Assembly (NCBI GenBank): GCA_039931065.1
Contig: JBDTSP010000002.1
Coordinates: 1 to 64,000 of the forward strand
Length of the DNA: 64,000 nt
Direction: 5' to 3'
Origin: CADEED01 sp039931065
Lineage (GTDB): Bacteria > Pseudomonadota > Gammaproteobacteria > Steroidobacterales > Steroidobacteraceae
Numbering within the stretch: the first letter of the stretch is position 1; every line of letters starts with the position of its first letter. The notes under the pieces were generated by a model. The model saw nothing but the letters and a program-made list of their open reading frames with translations, ran no database searches and was not told the origin of the DNA. This document shows positions 34,570 to 43,463 of the stretch, piece after piece. The translations under genes were made by a program, and so were the position numbers.

Positions 34570-35694
34570 TCAGCTGCGCTCGTTTTGTATCGCCTTGGTC
34601 CAGATCGCGTCCAGCCACTCTTGAGTTTTTTCGCTCGCCGCCACGCTTGCTTCGAAACGATCGGAATTGCCGACCATCGCGGCAAAGTTTTCGAACATCA
34701 AGACTGCGGGTGGTTTCGCGGAGGGAACCGCAATGCGCTCTGAAGTTCCGCCGTTGCCCAATCCGCCCTTGCGATAGACGTACTCGGCGGGTCCATCGCC
34801 CGGACGGAACACGAAGTCATCAAGACTGAATTGACCGCGGGCACCAGACAGCCTCAGGTCCATGTTCAGAGCGCCTGATTCGAAGCCGCAATTCCAGGTG
34901 TTAGTCGATCCATCGCTGAAAGCGATGACTCCGCTGCCGGTAATCACGGCCTTGGTTTGCTTATCGCGGCGAACGTAAGCATCCAGGCCGATCACTTTGA
35001 CGCCAGGCGCCGTGTACTCCACGGCAGCTCGCATGTTGTACCAACCGGCATCGCCAATCGCGCCATAAGGCTCGAGCTTGGGATCCAGACGAATGTTGTC
35101 CGTGTCCGTCAGACCGAATTGAAACGCCGAATCAATCGTCCATGGCGAGCCGATTTTCTCGCCCATGGTGGCCTTGATTCTTGCCGTTCTAGGATGATGT
35201 ACAAAATGTGTCCCATCCATGAAGCCGACACCATTTTTGCGACACGCTGCCGTGATCCGGCGCAACGAAGGCAGATTGGCAAAGGGCTTTTCGCCAAGAA
35301 CATGCTTGCCGTTGGCCGCAGCCAACAGACAAACTTCTTCCCGGACGGAGGTAGGCGTCGCCACGTAGATTGCGTCGACGATGTTCGACGACAACATCTC
35401 CGTCCACGAACCGAACGCGTTGGGAATGCCGTGCTTGCTCGCGAACTGCTTTGCAGTGTCTAACTTCCGGCTGGCGACGGCTGCCAGTTCAGCGCGTGTG
35501 GCCAGCTTGATCATCGACGCCATGGAATTTGCGATCCCACCGGTGCCGACGATTCCCCAACGTAGTGGCCGACCGGTTTGTTTGTCCACGCCAGACGACT
35601 CTGCAGCGAGTACGGACGAGATCGCGGATGTAACTGCGCCGGCGCCGACCACCTGCAATAACTTGCGACGTCCAGCATCGAGTTGGCCACTCAT
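34570..35694 (-). CDS. Exported Gfo/Idh/MocA family oxidoreductase
   Basis: 374 aa. A twin-arginine start (GRRKLLQVVGAGAVTSAISS) suggests Tat export, as in periplasmic glucose-fructose oxidoreductase. Rossmann motif GIVGTGGIANSM (about 48-59), then YVATPTS and the family lysine in GKHVLGEKPFAN. The C-terminal domain includes GAIGDAGWYNMRAAVEY. NADP would be tightly bound if exported. Substrate unknown; a sugar or cyclitol is likely from the family and the DUF1080-like neighbour. Confidence 0.87.
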   Translation of the reverse strand: MSGQLDAGRRKLLQVVGAGAVTSAISSVLAAESSGVDKQTGRPLRWGIVGTGGIANSMASMIKLATRAELAAVASRKLDTAKQFASKHGIPNAFGSWTEMLSSNIVDAIYVATPTSVREEVCLLAAANGKHVLGEKPFANLPSLRRITAACRKNGVGFMDGTHFVHHPRTARIKATMGEKIGSPWTIDSAFQFGLTDTDNIRLDPKLEPYGAIGDAGWYNMRAAVEYTAPGVKVIGLDAYVRRDKQTKAVITGSGVIAFSDGSTNTWNCGFESGALNMDLRLSGARGQFSLDDFVFRPGDGPAEYVYRKGGLGNGGTSERIAVPSAKPPAVLMFENFAAMVGNSDRFEASVAASEKTQEWLDAIWTKAIQNERS

Positions 35695-36162
35695 ACAACT
35701 CTCCCACTCAGGCGAATAGGCGCTTTATATACCAAGCGCGGTCCCGAGCGGGAGCGTCGAATGCGACTACCTAGACCGCCAGGACTGGAGTTCGCCGGCG
35801 CCCCGCCTTCACACCGAGATAACCGAGCGCGACCCGCGCGTAGAACCGCGAAGGTAGCGCGGAATAAGTGTGTTGGAGACCGAGCCGCATGACCGGCGGC
35901 AGTGTATGTCGCTCAGCGCCATCTCTGCGGCGGCACGCGCGCCCGCTGGAATCCACTCCGCCCGAATTGTCGCGAACCCGCACTGCGGTACCGCCAGTGG
36001 CAGCGCGGAAACGCATATCGCCGGCCGGGAAGCGCGTCGCATCACATTTCGCCCTGCGATCAGCGGGTACCGCTCAGGAAACATTTGAGCTGGCCGATAC
36101 CGGCACGAGCAGCTGAATCCGCCGGCAGCAGGCGGGCCGCTCGCCATCGGACCAAGGAAAGT
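35695..36162. other. 468-bp gap with gene remnants
   Basis: It contains a partial selO copy (35827-35929) and, beside it, a 27-bp piece (35775-35801) also found at 37673-37699. From 35930 to 36162 no family could be recognised; AAGGAA at about 36155 serves the histidine kinase. Confidence 0.5.
35827..35929 (-). pseudogene. selO: Partial copy of the selO start region
   Basis: 103 bases aligning without gaps to 247-349, with 7 differences. It includes the start codon (ATG at 35890-35888) and reads MRLGLQHTYSALPSRFYARV, then at Ala21 leaves selO sequence (LGYLGVKAGRRRTPVLAV-stop). It keeps about 39 bp of leader upstream of the ATG. Not functional. Confidence 0.8.
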
Positions 36163-37422
36163 ATGAAATCGCCGGCCGCACTCAATCTGAACATCCTGGA
36201 ATCACCGACGGCACATGCCGGACTGTTGGAGGCCGCTCTGGACGCGTCCGCGCAGTTTGTCCTGGTGACGGATCGCAAGGGAAATATCGTATTCGCGAAC
36301 CAAGCGCTGGCACTGCAGCACGGCCGCTCGCGCGAGGACTTGATTGGTGAGTCCGTCGAACTCGTGATGCCCTCAGACAAGAACCGCGAGCACATGGAAT
36401 TGTTGCGCGATGCATTCCGCGCCAGCCGGGCAGTGCGCGTCGTCGTGCGGGGCCATCATCCGGGCGGTGCACCGATGTGGCTGAATCTCGCCATCTCACC
36501 TGTCTGTTCTTCCGGCGACAGGGCCAGCCATTTCATTGGCATCGCCACTGACATTACGGAAAGCATCGAAGACGCGCGGATCAAGGGCGAAATGCAGGCT
36601 CGCATCGATTCGCAGGCGCAGGAACAGGAGCGCCTCACGGTGGAATTGCGTCTCGCGCAGAAGCTAGAGGCACTGGGGCGACTCGCCGCGGGCGTGGCGC
36701 ACGAGATCAACACTCCCATTCAATACATTTCCGATAACGTGACGTTCATGCGCGATTCGCTGGACGACTTTGTGAAGGTCATCAGCGCCTACGAGATGAG
36801 CGTCGACCAGGGAAACGAGATGGCGGAGCAAGTCGAGCTAAGCTACCTAATGAACGAACTGCCGAAGTCCATTGACCGTACGCAGGAGGGCGTGCGCCGT
36901 GTGGCGAACATCGTGCGGGCCATGAAGGAGTTTTCGCATCCCGGCTCCGACGCGCACAGCCTCGCGGACCTTAACCGTGCGCTGGAACGGACGCTCGAGA
37001 TCGCGCGCAGCGAATACAAGCACGTGGCTACAGTCGAGATGTGCCTGGGATCGCTGCCCCATATCCCGTGCAACATCGGCGAGCTCAACCAGGTGTTCCT
37101 CAACATGCTGGTCAACGCTGCCCATGCCATCGAGAAGGCAGGCCGGGACTCATCGAGCGGGCGCATCAGCATTACTTCCGAACTCATAGGCGCCGAAGTG
37201 ATTCTCACCTTCGAGGACAACGGCTGCGGCATACCCTCGGAGCATCTCGACAAGATTTTCGAACCCTTCTTCACCACGAAGGAAGTCGGCAAGGGAACCG
37301 GCCAGGGACTGGCGATTACGCGCTCGATAGTCGTCGACCGTCACCGCGGGTCCATAGATGTGGATAGTGTCGTCGGCACCGGCACGCGCATCACACTGCA
37401 CCTGCCGGTGACGGCCCTCTGA
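36163..37422 (+). CDS. Soluble PAS-domain sensor histidine kinase
   Basis: 419 aa from the ATG at 36163 with AAGGAA upstream. A PAS domain (about 20-140: LVTDRKGNIVFANQALALQH ... SHFIGIATDITESIEDA), a coiled coil (EMQARIDSQAQEQERLTVEL), the H-box AGVAHEINTPIQYISDN with the phospho-His, then N-box VFLNMLVNAAHAIE, G1 DNGCGIP and G2 GTGQGLAI. No transmembrane helix, so the signal is cytoplasmic (redox, small ligand or partner). No response regulator lies beside it: an orphan kinase. The AHEINTPIQ H-box subtype is often linked to receivers encoded elsewhere. Confidence 0.9.
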   Translation: MKSPAALNLNILESPTAHAGLLEAALDASAQFVLVTDRKGNIVFANQALALQHGRSREDLIGESVELVMPSDKNREHMELLRDAFRASRAVRVVVRGHHPGGAPMWLNLAISPVCSSGDRASHFIGIATDITESIEDARIKGEMQARIDSQAQEQERLTVELRLAQKLEALGRLAAGVAHEINTPIQYISDNVTFMRDSLDDFVKVISAYEMSVDQGNEMAEQVELSYLMNELPKSIDRTQEGVRRVANIVRAMKEFSHPGSDAHSLADLNRALERTLEIARSEYKHVATVEMCLGSLPHIPCNIGELNQVFLNMLVNAAHAIEKAGRDSSSGRISITSELIGAEVILTFEDNGCGIPSEHLDKIFEPFFTTKEVGKGTGQGLAITRSIVVDRHRGSIDVDSVVGTGTRITLHLPVTAL

Positions 37423-37468
37423 CGCCTCAATGTAAAGCTCAGGTGGTTCCCCGCCACCACCATCACCC

Positions 37469-37511
37469 TCCTTCCATGGCGGTGGACTGACCACTTGCGA
37501 TCCGGATAGCC
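37469..37511 (+). pseudogene. Internal fragment of a dienelactone hydrolase
   Basis: 43 bases aligned to 41624-41666 with 7 differences. It reads SFHGGGLTTCDPDSP against SFHGGGLTTSNPDSP in the intact gene. The differences are mostly at third positions, so it derives from a paralogue or an old copy. Confidence 0.65.
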
Positions 37512-37512
37512 C

Positions 37513-37645
37513 GATGCCCGAGGTAGCCATGAACGAAGGCAACGAGGTTCGTTACGCCTGCTGCGATGTCTGGCGGTTTGAGGGAGAGAAGTTAGCCGAG
37601 CTCAGTGCGTTCGTGATCAGGCCCGCGATCCCGGAGTGATCAGCC
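37513..37645 (+). pseudogene. C-terminal fragment of a SnoaL/NTF2-like protein
   Basis: It reads MPEVAMNEGNEVRYACCDVW then RFEGEKLAELSAFVIRPAIPE-stop, matching the last two strands of SnoaL-like proteins (xVRYxxxDVWRFExGKIAELxAFV). The N-terminal two thirds are missing. A shorter copy lies at 33290-33375. It begins one base after the dienelactone hydrolase fragment. Confidence 0.55.
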
Positions 37646-37689
37646 AGTACCTGCGTTGGTGAGACTTCTTGGACCGCCAGGACCGGAGC

Positions 37690-37775
37690 CCGCCGGCGAT
37701 GGCGATGAGGCTGATGATCGTATGGAGCTGCGTGTACGCCGCGGGTGAAAGTCCCAGGACCATGGCGCCATCCTC
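37690..37775 (-). pseudogene. Truncated start of a membrane protein gene
   Basis: The minus strand has GGGAGG, then ATG at about 37756 reading MVLGLSPAAYTQLHTIISLI then AIAGGL, the first helix of a widespread small membrane protein family. After 26 codons it changes to unrelated RSWRSKKSH. The break falls inside the 27-bp segment also present at 35775-35801. Confidence 0.5.
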
Positions 37776-37872
37776 CCTTGTTGTTATTAGATACGCGGGA
37801 CCGACTGTATCCGCAATCGACGGCGATTGTCCTCTGCGGGCGGATAATTCTCGGGCTTCGAATGCCGTAAAG

Positions 37873-37902
37873 GAGCGCCGCTGCAGCTATACAGCGGCGC
37901 TC
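37873..37902. other. Strong hairpin downstream of the carboxylesterase
   Basis: GAGCGCCGCTG, 8-base loop, CAGCGGCGCTC: an 11-bp perfect stem 38 bp past the carboxylesterase stop. On the esterase mRNA the T-run precedes the stem rather than following it, so it is not a textbook intrinsic terminator, but it could stabilise the 3' end. Confidence 0.5.
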
Positions 37903-37940
37903 AAAAATTTCCGTGCAGTTCCGACCATCGGCGCAAATGG

Positions 37941-39635
37941 CTATGCAAGAAGGATCTTGCGAGCCTCCCCATCCGGGTCATCCGCCATGCGGCACTCGTT
38001 GTCCCAGATCATCGTGCGATTGGTTTTCGGATCGCTGGGCTGCCAGGTGAGTTTGGGCAAACCTGGATTGCCTGTCGCCGCAAACGTGGCCCACGACGAC
38101 GCCATCTTCTTCGCCAACGCCTGTGCTTCAGGCGTGTTGCCCGTGCCTTGCTCGCAGCGCTTCGTGTTGTCGAAGCAGAACTGAAGTTCGGCGGTGTGCC
38201 ACGCACCCGGGACGCCATCCAGGATCGGTGTCTGCCAGGTGAAGTAGTACGTGTACGCAGGGGCTGCGTTGAGCGCGTGCTTGAACCCCGCCATCTTCAC
38301 CACGTTGTTGCGAATGGACAGACCATTCAGCCCCGGGGCGCCGCTGCATATATAAGAGAGTGTTTGGGCCTTCTTCTGCGGATAGGCCTTCTTGAGTGCG
38401 CTGACAATGGCGCCCGCCTTCTCTTCTCCATAAGCCTTGGAGAGATTCGCACGCCACTCCTCTTCGGTCGGCCGTTGCGACATGCGATTGCCTTCTTCGC
38501 TCACCGAGCCGATCAGCATCGGCACATTCTTCGAGACCTCGGGCGCGGCATCGAAGAACGATCGCATGTTGATGACCTTTCCATCGACGCACGGGGACCA
38601 ACCCACACGCGGCGTGCCCGGTGCGCCCGGCCCCATCGCGGGCGGCCCAGCGGGATTGATCTTGGCCGCCGCTGCGTTGCCCGCCGCCATGAGCTTGGTC
38701 CACTCCATCTTCTGCAACGACCCGATGTCATTCGGGGCAAGGCTCAAATCCTTCATCAGCTGACGTGCCAGCTCACGTTGCTGTTCTCTGCTCGGGATAT
38801 TTCCGCCGCCGCCCGACTGCGCAGCCGCACGATGAAACAAACCGGCCGCGGACGTCATGCCCATCAGCGTCGTCACCTTCGAACCACCACCGGACTGGCC
38901 ATAGATCATGACGCGATCGGGATCACCGCCGAAATTGGCGATGTTCTCGTGGACCCATTGCAATGCGGCGACGAGATCCGTCATCCCGACGTTGGCGGAA
39001 TCTTCGTACGCCGACCCGCCGATCTCTGCGGCATCGAAGAACCCGAGAATGTTCAGACGATGATTGACGGAGACCTGCACCACATCGTGGTGTCGCGCCA
39101 TCTGCGCACCTTCATGTGACGGCAATTCGTACGAGGAGCCGAAGCTGTATCCGCCACCATGGAAATAGACCATCACGGGGCGCTTGCCGCTCAAGGCAGA
39201 CGTCCAGATGTTGAGCTTGAGCATGTCCTCGCTCTGCCAACCGTCGTCCCAGTCCTGGATGAAGGTTTGTTCGATGCTGGTCCAGGGATGCAAGGTCTGC
39301 GGGCAGTTCGCGCCGTAGATCAGCGCGGGATATTCATCCGTCCAGGGAGTCGGCGGTTTGGCAGGCAGCCATCGATTCTCGCCGGCTGCTGTCTGGCCGT
39401 ACGGAACGCCTTTGAACGTGAAGACGCCGCCATCTAGATAGCCGCGCACTTTGCCGTACTGCGTCTTCGCGATTGCAGAACGTGGCGTGGTCAGATTGCC
39501 GGGGCCTTGGTGAGCGGCCGTCTTTACGCTGTCAGATGCCGCGGCGGAGTTTGACGCCGCGAGTCCGATGCCTGCAGTAGAGGAAAGAATCAGCGCTTCG
39601 CGCCGAGTCAGTCGTGCGCGCTTGGTCGAATCCAT
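37941..39635 (-). CDS. Exported type B carboxylesterase
   Basis: 564 aa. Tat-type start (RARLTRREALILSSTAGIGL). Carboxylesterase family: VRGYLDGGVFTFKGVPYGQ, SEDMLKLNIW, oxyanion hole YFHGGGYSFGS, nucleophile GQSGGGSKV, acidic residue in SVSEEGNR, and His in GAWHTAELQFCF. All three catalytic positions are present, so it should be an active ester hydrolase in the periplasm. Substrate unknown. A strong hairpin follows the gene. Confidence 0.9.
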   Translation of the reverse strand: MDSTKRARLTRREALILSSTAGIGLAASNSAAASDSVKTAAHQGPGNLTTPRSAIAKTQYGKVRGYLDGGVFTFKGVPYGQTAAGENRWLPAKPPTPWTDEYPALIYGANCPQTLHPWTSIEQTFIQDWDDGWQSEDMLKLNIWTSALSGKRPVMVYFHGGGYSFGSSYELPSHEGAQMARHHDVVQVSVNHRLNILGFFDAAEIGGSAYEDSANVGMTDLVAALQWVHENIANFGGDPDRVMIYGQSGGGSKVTTLMGMTSAAGLFHRAAAQSGGGGNIPSREQQRELARQLMKDLSLAPNDIGSLQKMEWTKLMAAGNAAAAKINPAGPPAMGPGAPGTPRVGWSPCVDGKVINMRSFFDAAPEVSKNVPMLIGSVSEEGNRMSQRPTEEEWRANLSKAYGEEKAGAIVSALKKAYPQKKAQTLSYICSGAPGLNGLSIRNNVVKMAGFKHALNAAPAYTYYFTWQTPILDGVPGAWHTAELQFCFDNTKRCEQGTGNTPEAQALAKKMASSWATFAATGNPGLPKLTWQPSDPKTNRTMIWDNECRMADDPDGEARKILLA

Positions 39636-39752
39636 GAAGCCCCCTTCGTTGAATCGGTGCCGAATAATTGAATATGAAGCGCGGACATTCTAGAGGGCTG
39701 AATGCGACGAGTGATATACCGGATTCGCGCGTGAGTGAGCTCGCTTTCCGTA

Positions 39753-40838
39753 TCACTGCAGGCAACGGCGATAACGGTCGTCCACTCGTCGTGCGAACCA
39801 GTCGGTGGTCAGCTTTCGAGTGATCTTCACGCTCTGCAGACGAATACTGGGCACCCGCGCACGCGGCGCGGGCCCGCGAGCGTCTGCCAGTTCGAAGACC
39901 TTGCGATAGGTTTCGGTCTCCTCGAACTCGTGCGCGGTTCCGCGCTCGAGATCGCGACGGATCTGTCGCTCGCCGAGCCCCACGCCCAATTTACGCACCG
40001 CGAGTTCCGTCTGACTCGGCTCGTCGTTGCCCTCGCGCAGAAGATCGCCGTCGATCGCCAGGCGCGTCCTGCCCAACGCACTGACCGCTTGCTGAAATGC
40101 CGCGTTGCGGCTTGCGTAGTGCCCCGCGTTGAAATCGGCGAAGCGATACAGCATGGAGTCGTAGCTGACGGGGTAGTCGAGTAGATGGGCGATGCCGAAG
40201 TAGAGTCCACCGCGACGGGTGAAGACTTCGCGCCGCACGCCATCGTTGAGCGGGAATGGATAACTCGTGGTTTTCACGTGCGACTCCGCGAACGCGATGC
40301 CCACCTGCATCGGCCCACCCGTCCGCACGGGATTCAGATCCGCGAAGAGCCGGCGGCCGAGCGGCACCGCGCCGATGAAGTCTTCGAACATCTCGCTCAG
40401 GGCTTGTTCGGTCCTGGCCTTGCGCAAGCGCTCGGCATAACTCTGTCCGTCGGGTGAACGCACCTGCAGTGCCAGGTCAACGACGGCGCGCGGAATGTGA
40501 TATCGCGCGGCGCGCTCATCGATTTCGCGGCGCGCCATGGCTGGAAGTCCGGGGACGACCGGATCGACCTGGAATCCCGATTCCTGCTGGATGACTGCAA
40601 CGACGGCACAAATGTTATGCGTATCCGGCTTCACTTCGAGCGCCTCGAAGGCCGCGAACATGTCGATTGCCCATCCGTCGCGATTCGTAACCGTGGCCGG
40701 GATGCGCTCGCGGATTTGAGCGCGGGCCGCATCGGGATCGATCGGCGGCCCGCGCGGCGGCGCCAAGCTGCAGCCTCCGAGAAGCATGGTTCCAAGAGCC
40801 AGCAGCGCAACGGCATAAATTGATTGATGCGTCTTCAC
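39753..40838 (-). CDS. DUF1615 family lipoprotein
   Basis: 361 aa. Lipobox L-G-G-C at Cys23. The body (INAxx-like start RERIPATVTNRDGWAIDMFA, then CAVVAVIQQESGFQVDPVVP and RTGGPMQVGIAFAESHVK) matches DUF1615 proteins, whose QQESGF..DP..PGL pattern resembles lytic-transglycosylase-like active sites (the Glu in QES). Likely anchored in the outer membrane and acting on peptidoglycan, which is inference; no biochemistry for the family is known to me. Confidence 0.82.
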   Translation of the reverse strand: MKTHQSIYAVALLALGTMLLGGCSLAPPRGPPIDPDAARAQIRERIPATVTNRDGWAIDMFAAFEALEVKPDTHNICAVVAVIQQESGFQVDPVVPGLPAMARREIDERAARYHIPRAVVDLALQVRSPDGQSYAERLRKARTEQALSEMFEDFIGAVPLGRRLFADLNPVRTGGPMQVGIAFAESHVKTTSYPFPLNDGVRREVFTRRGGLYFGIAHLLDYPVSYDSMLYRFADFNAGHYASRNAAFQQAVSALGRTRLAIDGDLLREGNDEPSQTELAVRKLGVGLGERQIRRDLERGTAHEFEETETYRKVFELADARGPAPRARVPSIRLQSVKITRKLTTDWFARRVDDRYRRCLQ

Positions 40839-41083
40839 GGAGACGACGTTAGCAGATCCGCTACCGTCTGCCCCGCGTTCACCGGAGTGGAACGCTGCAT
40901 CGTGACGAATCGGACTCGGGCAATCCCGACGCTGTCAGTTGCCCATCTTTCGCGGCAGAATTCCTGGCGGGTAGGCGCGAAGCGGCAGATCCGCTGACAT
41001 GAGGCAGATCCAGAACGGCGCACCAGCTACTGCGAGCCCCGCTAGAATTCATCCTCTCCGCTTTTTCTCCTCGGGGGTCTGTC
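40839..41083. other. Divergent intergenic region
   Basis: 245 bp between the DUF1615 gene (minus) and dienelactone hydrolase (plus). GCAGATCCGCT occurs twice (about 40853 and 40985). The last 47 bp are copied at 25458-25504. No promoter boxes could be assigned. Confidence 0.35.
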
Positions 41084-41917
41084 ATGTGTGAGCACGATTC
41101 AAGCGACGACATTCTTCGCGGCAACGAGCTCTCGCGCCGCCAGTTTGGCGCCTTGGGGTTAGGCGCGACGCTGGCCGCAATGCTGCCCCCGATCGCGACG
41201 GCCGCCGAAGTCTCGGAGTCCGAAGTGGAGATCAAGACTCCCGACGGCACTTGCGATGCGCACTTCGTGCATCCCACCAAGGCCACGGCCGCGGTGCTGG
41301 TGTGGCCAGACATCTTCGGACTTCGCCCCGCATTCCGCGCCATGGGCAAGCGGTTGGCGGAATCCGGTTATGCCGTGCTCACGGTCAACCCCTTCTATCG
41401 TTCAATCAAGGGAACGCCTGCCAGCCGGGACGATGCGTTCAGCTACGCGCGCACGCTCAGTGCCACCACGCATGTCTCGGATGCGAAGGCCTTCGTCGCC
41501 TGGCTGGATACGCAGAAGGCCGTGGACAAGCACCGCAAGATCGGCACCACGGGATACTGCATGGGCGGACCCATCGTGATGAGAACTGCGGCCACGCTGC
41601 CGAAACGAATCGGCGCCGGCTGCTCCTTTCATGGCGGTGGACTAACTACTTCCAACCCGGACAGCCCTCACCTGCTGATTCCGACGATGAAAGCCCGCAT
41701 GCTGATCGCCATCGCGGACAACGACGATCAGAAGGACCCGACGTCGAAGGACATCCTGCGCAAGGCGTTCGACGATGCGAAGTTGTCGGCGGAGATCGAG
41801 GTGTACAAGGGCGCGAATCACGGCTGGATGCCGCCGGATTCGCAGAATCACAATGCGGAAGCGGCCGAGCGAGGGTGGACGCGCAAGCTTGCACTGTTCA
41901 AGAAGGCGCTGGCGTAG
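41084..41917 (+). CDS. Exported dienelactone hydrolase family protein
   Basis: 277 aa. Twin-arginine signal (LSRRQFGALGLGATLAAMLP) with cleavage near ATAAEV. Alpha/beta-hydrolase: VLVWPDIFGLRPAFR, nucleophile elbow GYCMGGPIVM with the catalytic Cys, acid region IADNDDQKDP, and His in KGANHGWMPP. Complete Cys-Asp-His triad. Fragments of this gene or of close relatives lie at 25458-25542, 29430-29463 and 37469-37511. Substrate unknown. Confidence 0.9.
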   Translation: MCEHDSSDDILRGNELSRRQFGALGLGATLAAMLPPIATAAEVSESEVEIKTPDGTCDAHFVHPTKATAAVLVWPDIFGLRPAFRAMGKRLAESGYAVLTVNPFYRSIKGTPASRDDAFSYARTLSATTHVSDAKAFVAWLDTQKAVDKHRKIGTTGYCMGGPIVMRTAATLPKRIGAGCSFHGGGLTTSNPDSPHLLIPTMKARMLIAIADNDDQKDPTSKDILRKAFDDAKLSAEIEVYKGANHGWMPPDSQNHNAEAAERGWTRKLALFKKALA

Positions 41918-42112
41918 GCACAGAGCTGGATTGCGTTGAGCCGACGCACGCTGCCGCGACTCGGAGTTACAGCGCTGGCGCTGCCGTCGGTGCGGAAACC
42001 GTGATCCAGGCCTCGGCCGCCAGCTAAAGCACAGGTTCTCTCGAGTCGATACCCGGTGACGTAGCGGCGGCCTCGATTCGGAGGGCGCGCAGGGGTTTCC
42101 CGGGATCGCGCA
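41918..42112. other. Intergenic spacer
   Basis: 195 bp with no recognised coding or regulatory element. Confidence 0.3.
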
Positions 42113-43246
42113 ATGCAGATTGAATTGGACGAAATCTGGCTCGAGAAGCTGCAGAAGCGCACGGGTCTCGACCGTGACAAGAGCCGGCGGCTGTACCGTG
42201 TGCTGCTGGTGTGCGCGATCGGGGTCAGCTACTTCATCGACACTCTTTTATATGGGTTGTTTGCCTGGGCAGGAACGATCGACCTGCGGACCGTAGGGAT
42301 TTACGGCGCGGCGGGCTTGGGTCACCTCGTTTTGTTCTCGCTCATCCAGTGGTTCTGGAACGTGGAGCAGCGGCCCGATCCGCAGCTCGTGGGTTGGCAG
42401 ATGAGCTTCGCCATCCTGGTTCAGCTGCTGGGTGTGGCGCTCGCCCCGCAACTTGCGCCTCTGTTCATCGGAACGCTCTCGATTGTATTTGCCTTCGGCA
42501 GCCTGCGGATCGAGCTGCGCCTGGCGCTGCTGTTGTGGGCGCTCGCGTTCGCCGGATTGGCGATCGCGCTGGTGCTGCCGTCACGCCCATCACTGGGTCT
42601 GGTCAATCCGGATCGCATCGAGGTCGCGTTGCTGTGCGCGGGCTTCGCACTGATCGCGCTGCGCACCACCTTGCTCGGCTACTACGGCTCCGCGATGCGC
42701 ATGCGGCTCTATAAAGTGAACTGGGCATTGGGCAAGGCCAAGCACCATGCCGAGAAGATCGCGGCGAGCGATGCGCTCACCGGTGCGATGAGTCGCGGAG
42801 CCGTGCTGCCGCGGATCGAAGAATCCGTGAAGCGCGCGGTGCGACGCGGTGTCCCCGCATGTGTGGCGATGCTCGACCTCGACTGGTTCAAATCCATCAA
42901 CGACCAATACGGGCACGTCGCTGGCGACCGGGTGCTGCGACGGGTGGTCGAGCGCATGCGCGAATGCCTGCGTTCGTCCGACCTCATCGGACGTTATGGA
43001 GGCGAGGAATTCGTGCTGTTTCTGCCCGGGGCCAGTCAGGCGGTCGCCGTGCGTCTGGTCGAACGAATCCGCAAGACCATCGCCGCGACCGACTGGAGTG
43101 ACATCGCCGTCGGGCTGAAGGTCAGCGTCTCCTGCGGCATCGCCGACGCACGGCCCAAGGATAATCTCGACACCTTGATTGCGCGTGCCGATCAGGCGTT
43201 GTACGCGGCCAAGCGGGGCGGGCGCGATCAGCTGCAGGTCGCCTGA
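42113..43246 (+). CDS. Membrane diguanylate cyclase
   Basis: 377 aa. About six transmembrane helices in residues 20-205 (VLLVCAIGVSYFIDTLLYGL through IEVALLCAGFALIALRTTLL), then a GGDEF domain (about 220-375): DALTGAMSRGAVLPRIE, MLDLDWFKSINDQYGHVAGD and the active site RYGGEEF. An RxxD inhibitory site (RSSD) lies five residues before GGEEF, so the enzyme is probably product-inhibited. It makes c-di-GMP; the EAL protein at 51261-51965 would degrade it. Confidence 0.92.
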   Translation: MQIELDEIWLEKLQKRTGLDRDKSRRLYRVLLVCAIGVSYFIDTLLYGLFAWAGTIDLRTVGIYGAAGLGHLVLFSLIQWFWNVEQRPDPQLVGWQMSFAILVQLLGVALAPQLAPLFIGTLSIVFAFGSLRIELRLALLLWALAFAGLAIALVLPSRPSLGLVNPDRIEVALLCAGFALIALRTTLLGYYGSAMRMRLYKVNWALGKAKHHAEKIAASDALTGAMSRGAVLPRIEESVKRAVRRGVPACVAMLDLDWFKSINDQYGHVAGDRVLRRVVERMRECLRSSDLIGRYGGEEFVLFLPGASQAVAVRLVERIRKTIAATDWSDIAVGLKVSVSCGIADARPKDNLDTLIARADQALYAAKRGGRDQLQVA

Positions 43247-43267
43247 GCGCTAACGCCACTAGACTGA

Positions 43268-43333
43268 CCACTGCGGATTTTGGCCGCGTTTCTCGACCTC
43301 GTTGCGGCCAGCAAGCAGCGGAAGATCATCGGC
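43268..43333 (+). pseudogene. Fragment of the neighbouring short-chain dehydrogenase gene
   Basis: 66 bases aligned to 45092-45157 with 3 differences, covering the codons for LRISAAFLDLVAASKQRKII. The near identity shows a recent copy. It lies on the far side of the toxin-antitoxin operon from the intact gene. Confidence 0.8.
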
Positions 43334-43408
43334 CAGTCTCCCCTTCGAAATGGCATGAACGCACGCGTTTTGTGGTTGTCGCGTGGCGGACAATTGCCTG
43401 TACCTTCC

Positions 43409-43463
43409 ATTGATTGACTGTCCGCCAATGGCGGACTACGCCATTGACGTACTTTCAATCAAT
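43409..43463. promoter_or_regulatory. Operator region of the RelE/Xre operon
   Basis: A 17-bp palindrome GTCCGCCAATGGCGGAC (43420-43436) nested between 9-bp inverted arms ATTGATTGA (43409-43417) and TCAATCAAT (43455-43463). A further GGCGGACAATT half-site lies at about 43385. This is where the Xre antitoxin, alone or with the toxin, would be expected to bind. The toxin ATG follows 13 bp later. Confidence 0.6.

Larger units (their letters stand above)
37423..37940. other. 518-bp gap made of joined gene remnants
   Basis: It contains, in order, a dienelactone hydrolase piece (37469-37511), a SnoaL-like piece (37513-37645), the 27-bp shared piece (37673-37699), the start of a membrane protein gene on the minus strand (37690-37775) and a strong hairpin (37873-37902). 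No intact gene. Confidence 0.6.

Noticed and set aside
37873..37902. Hairpin as an intrinsic terminator of the carboxylesterase
   Set aside because: The T-run precedes the stem on that transcript instead of following it; kept only as an unclassified hairpin.
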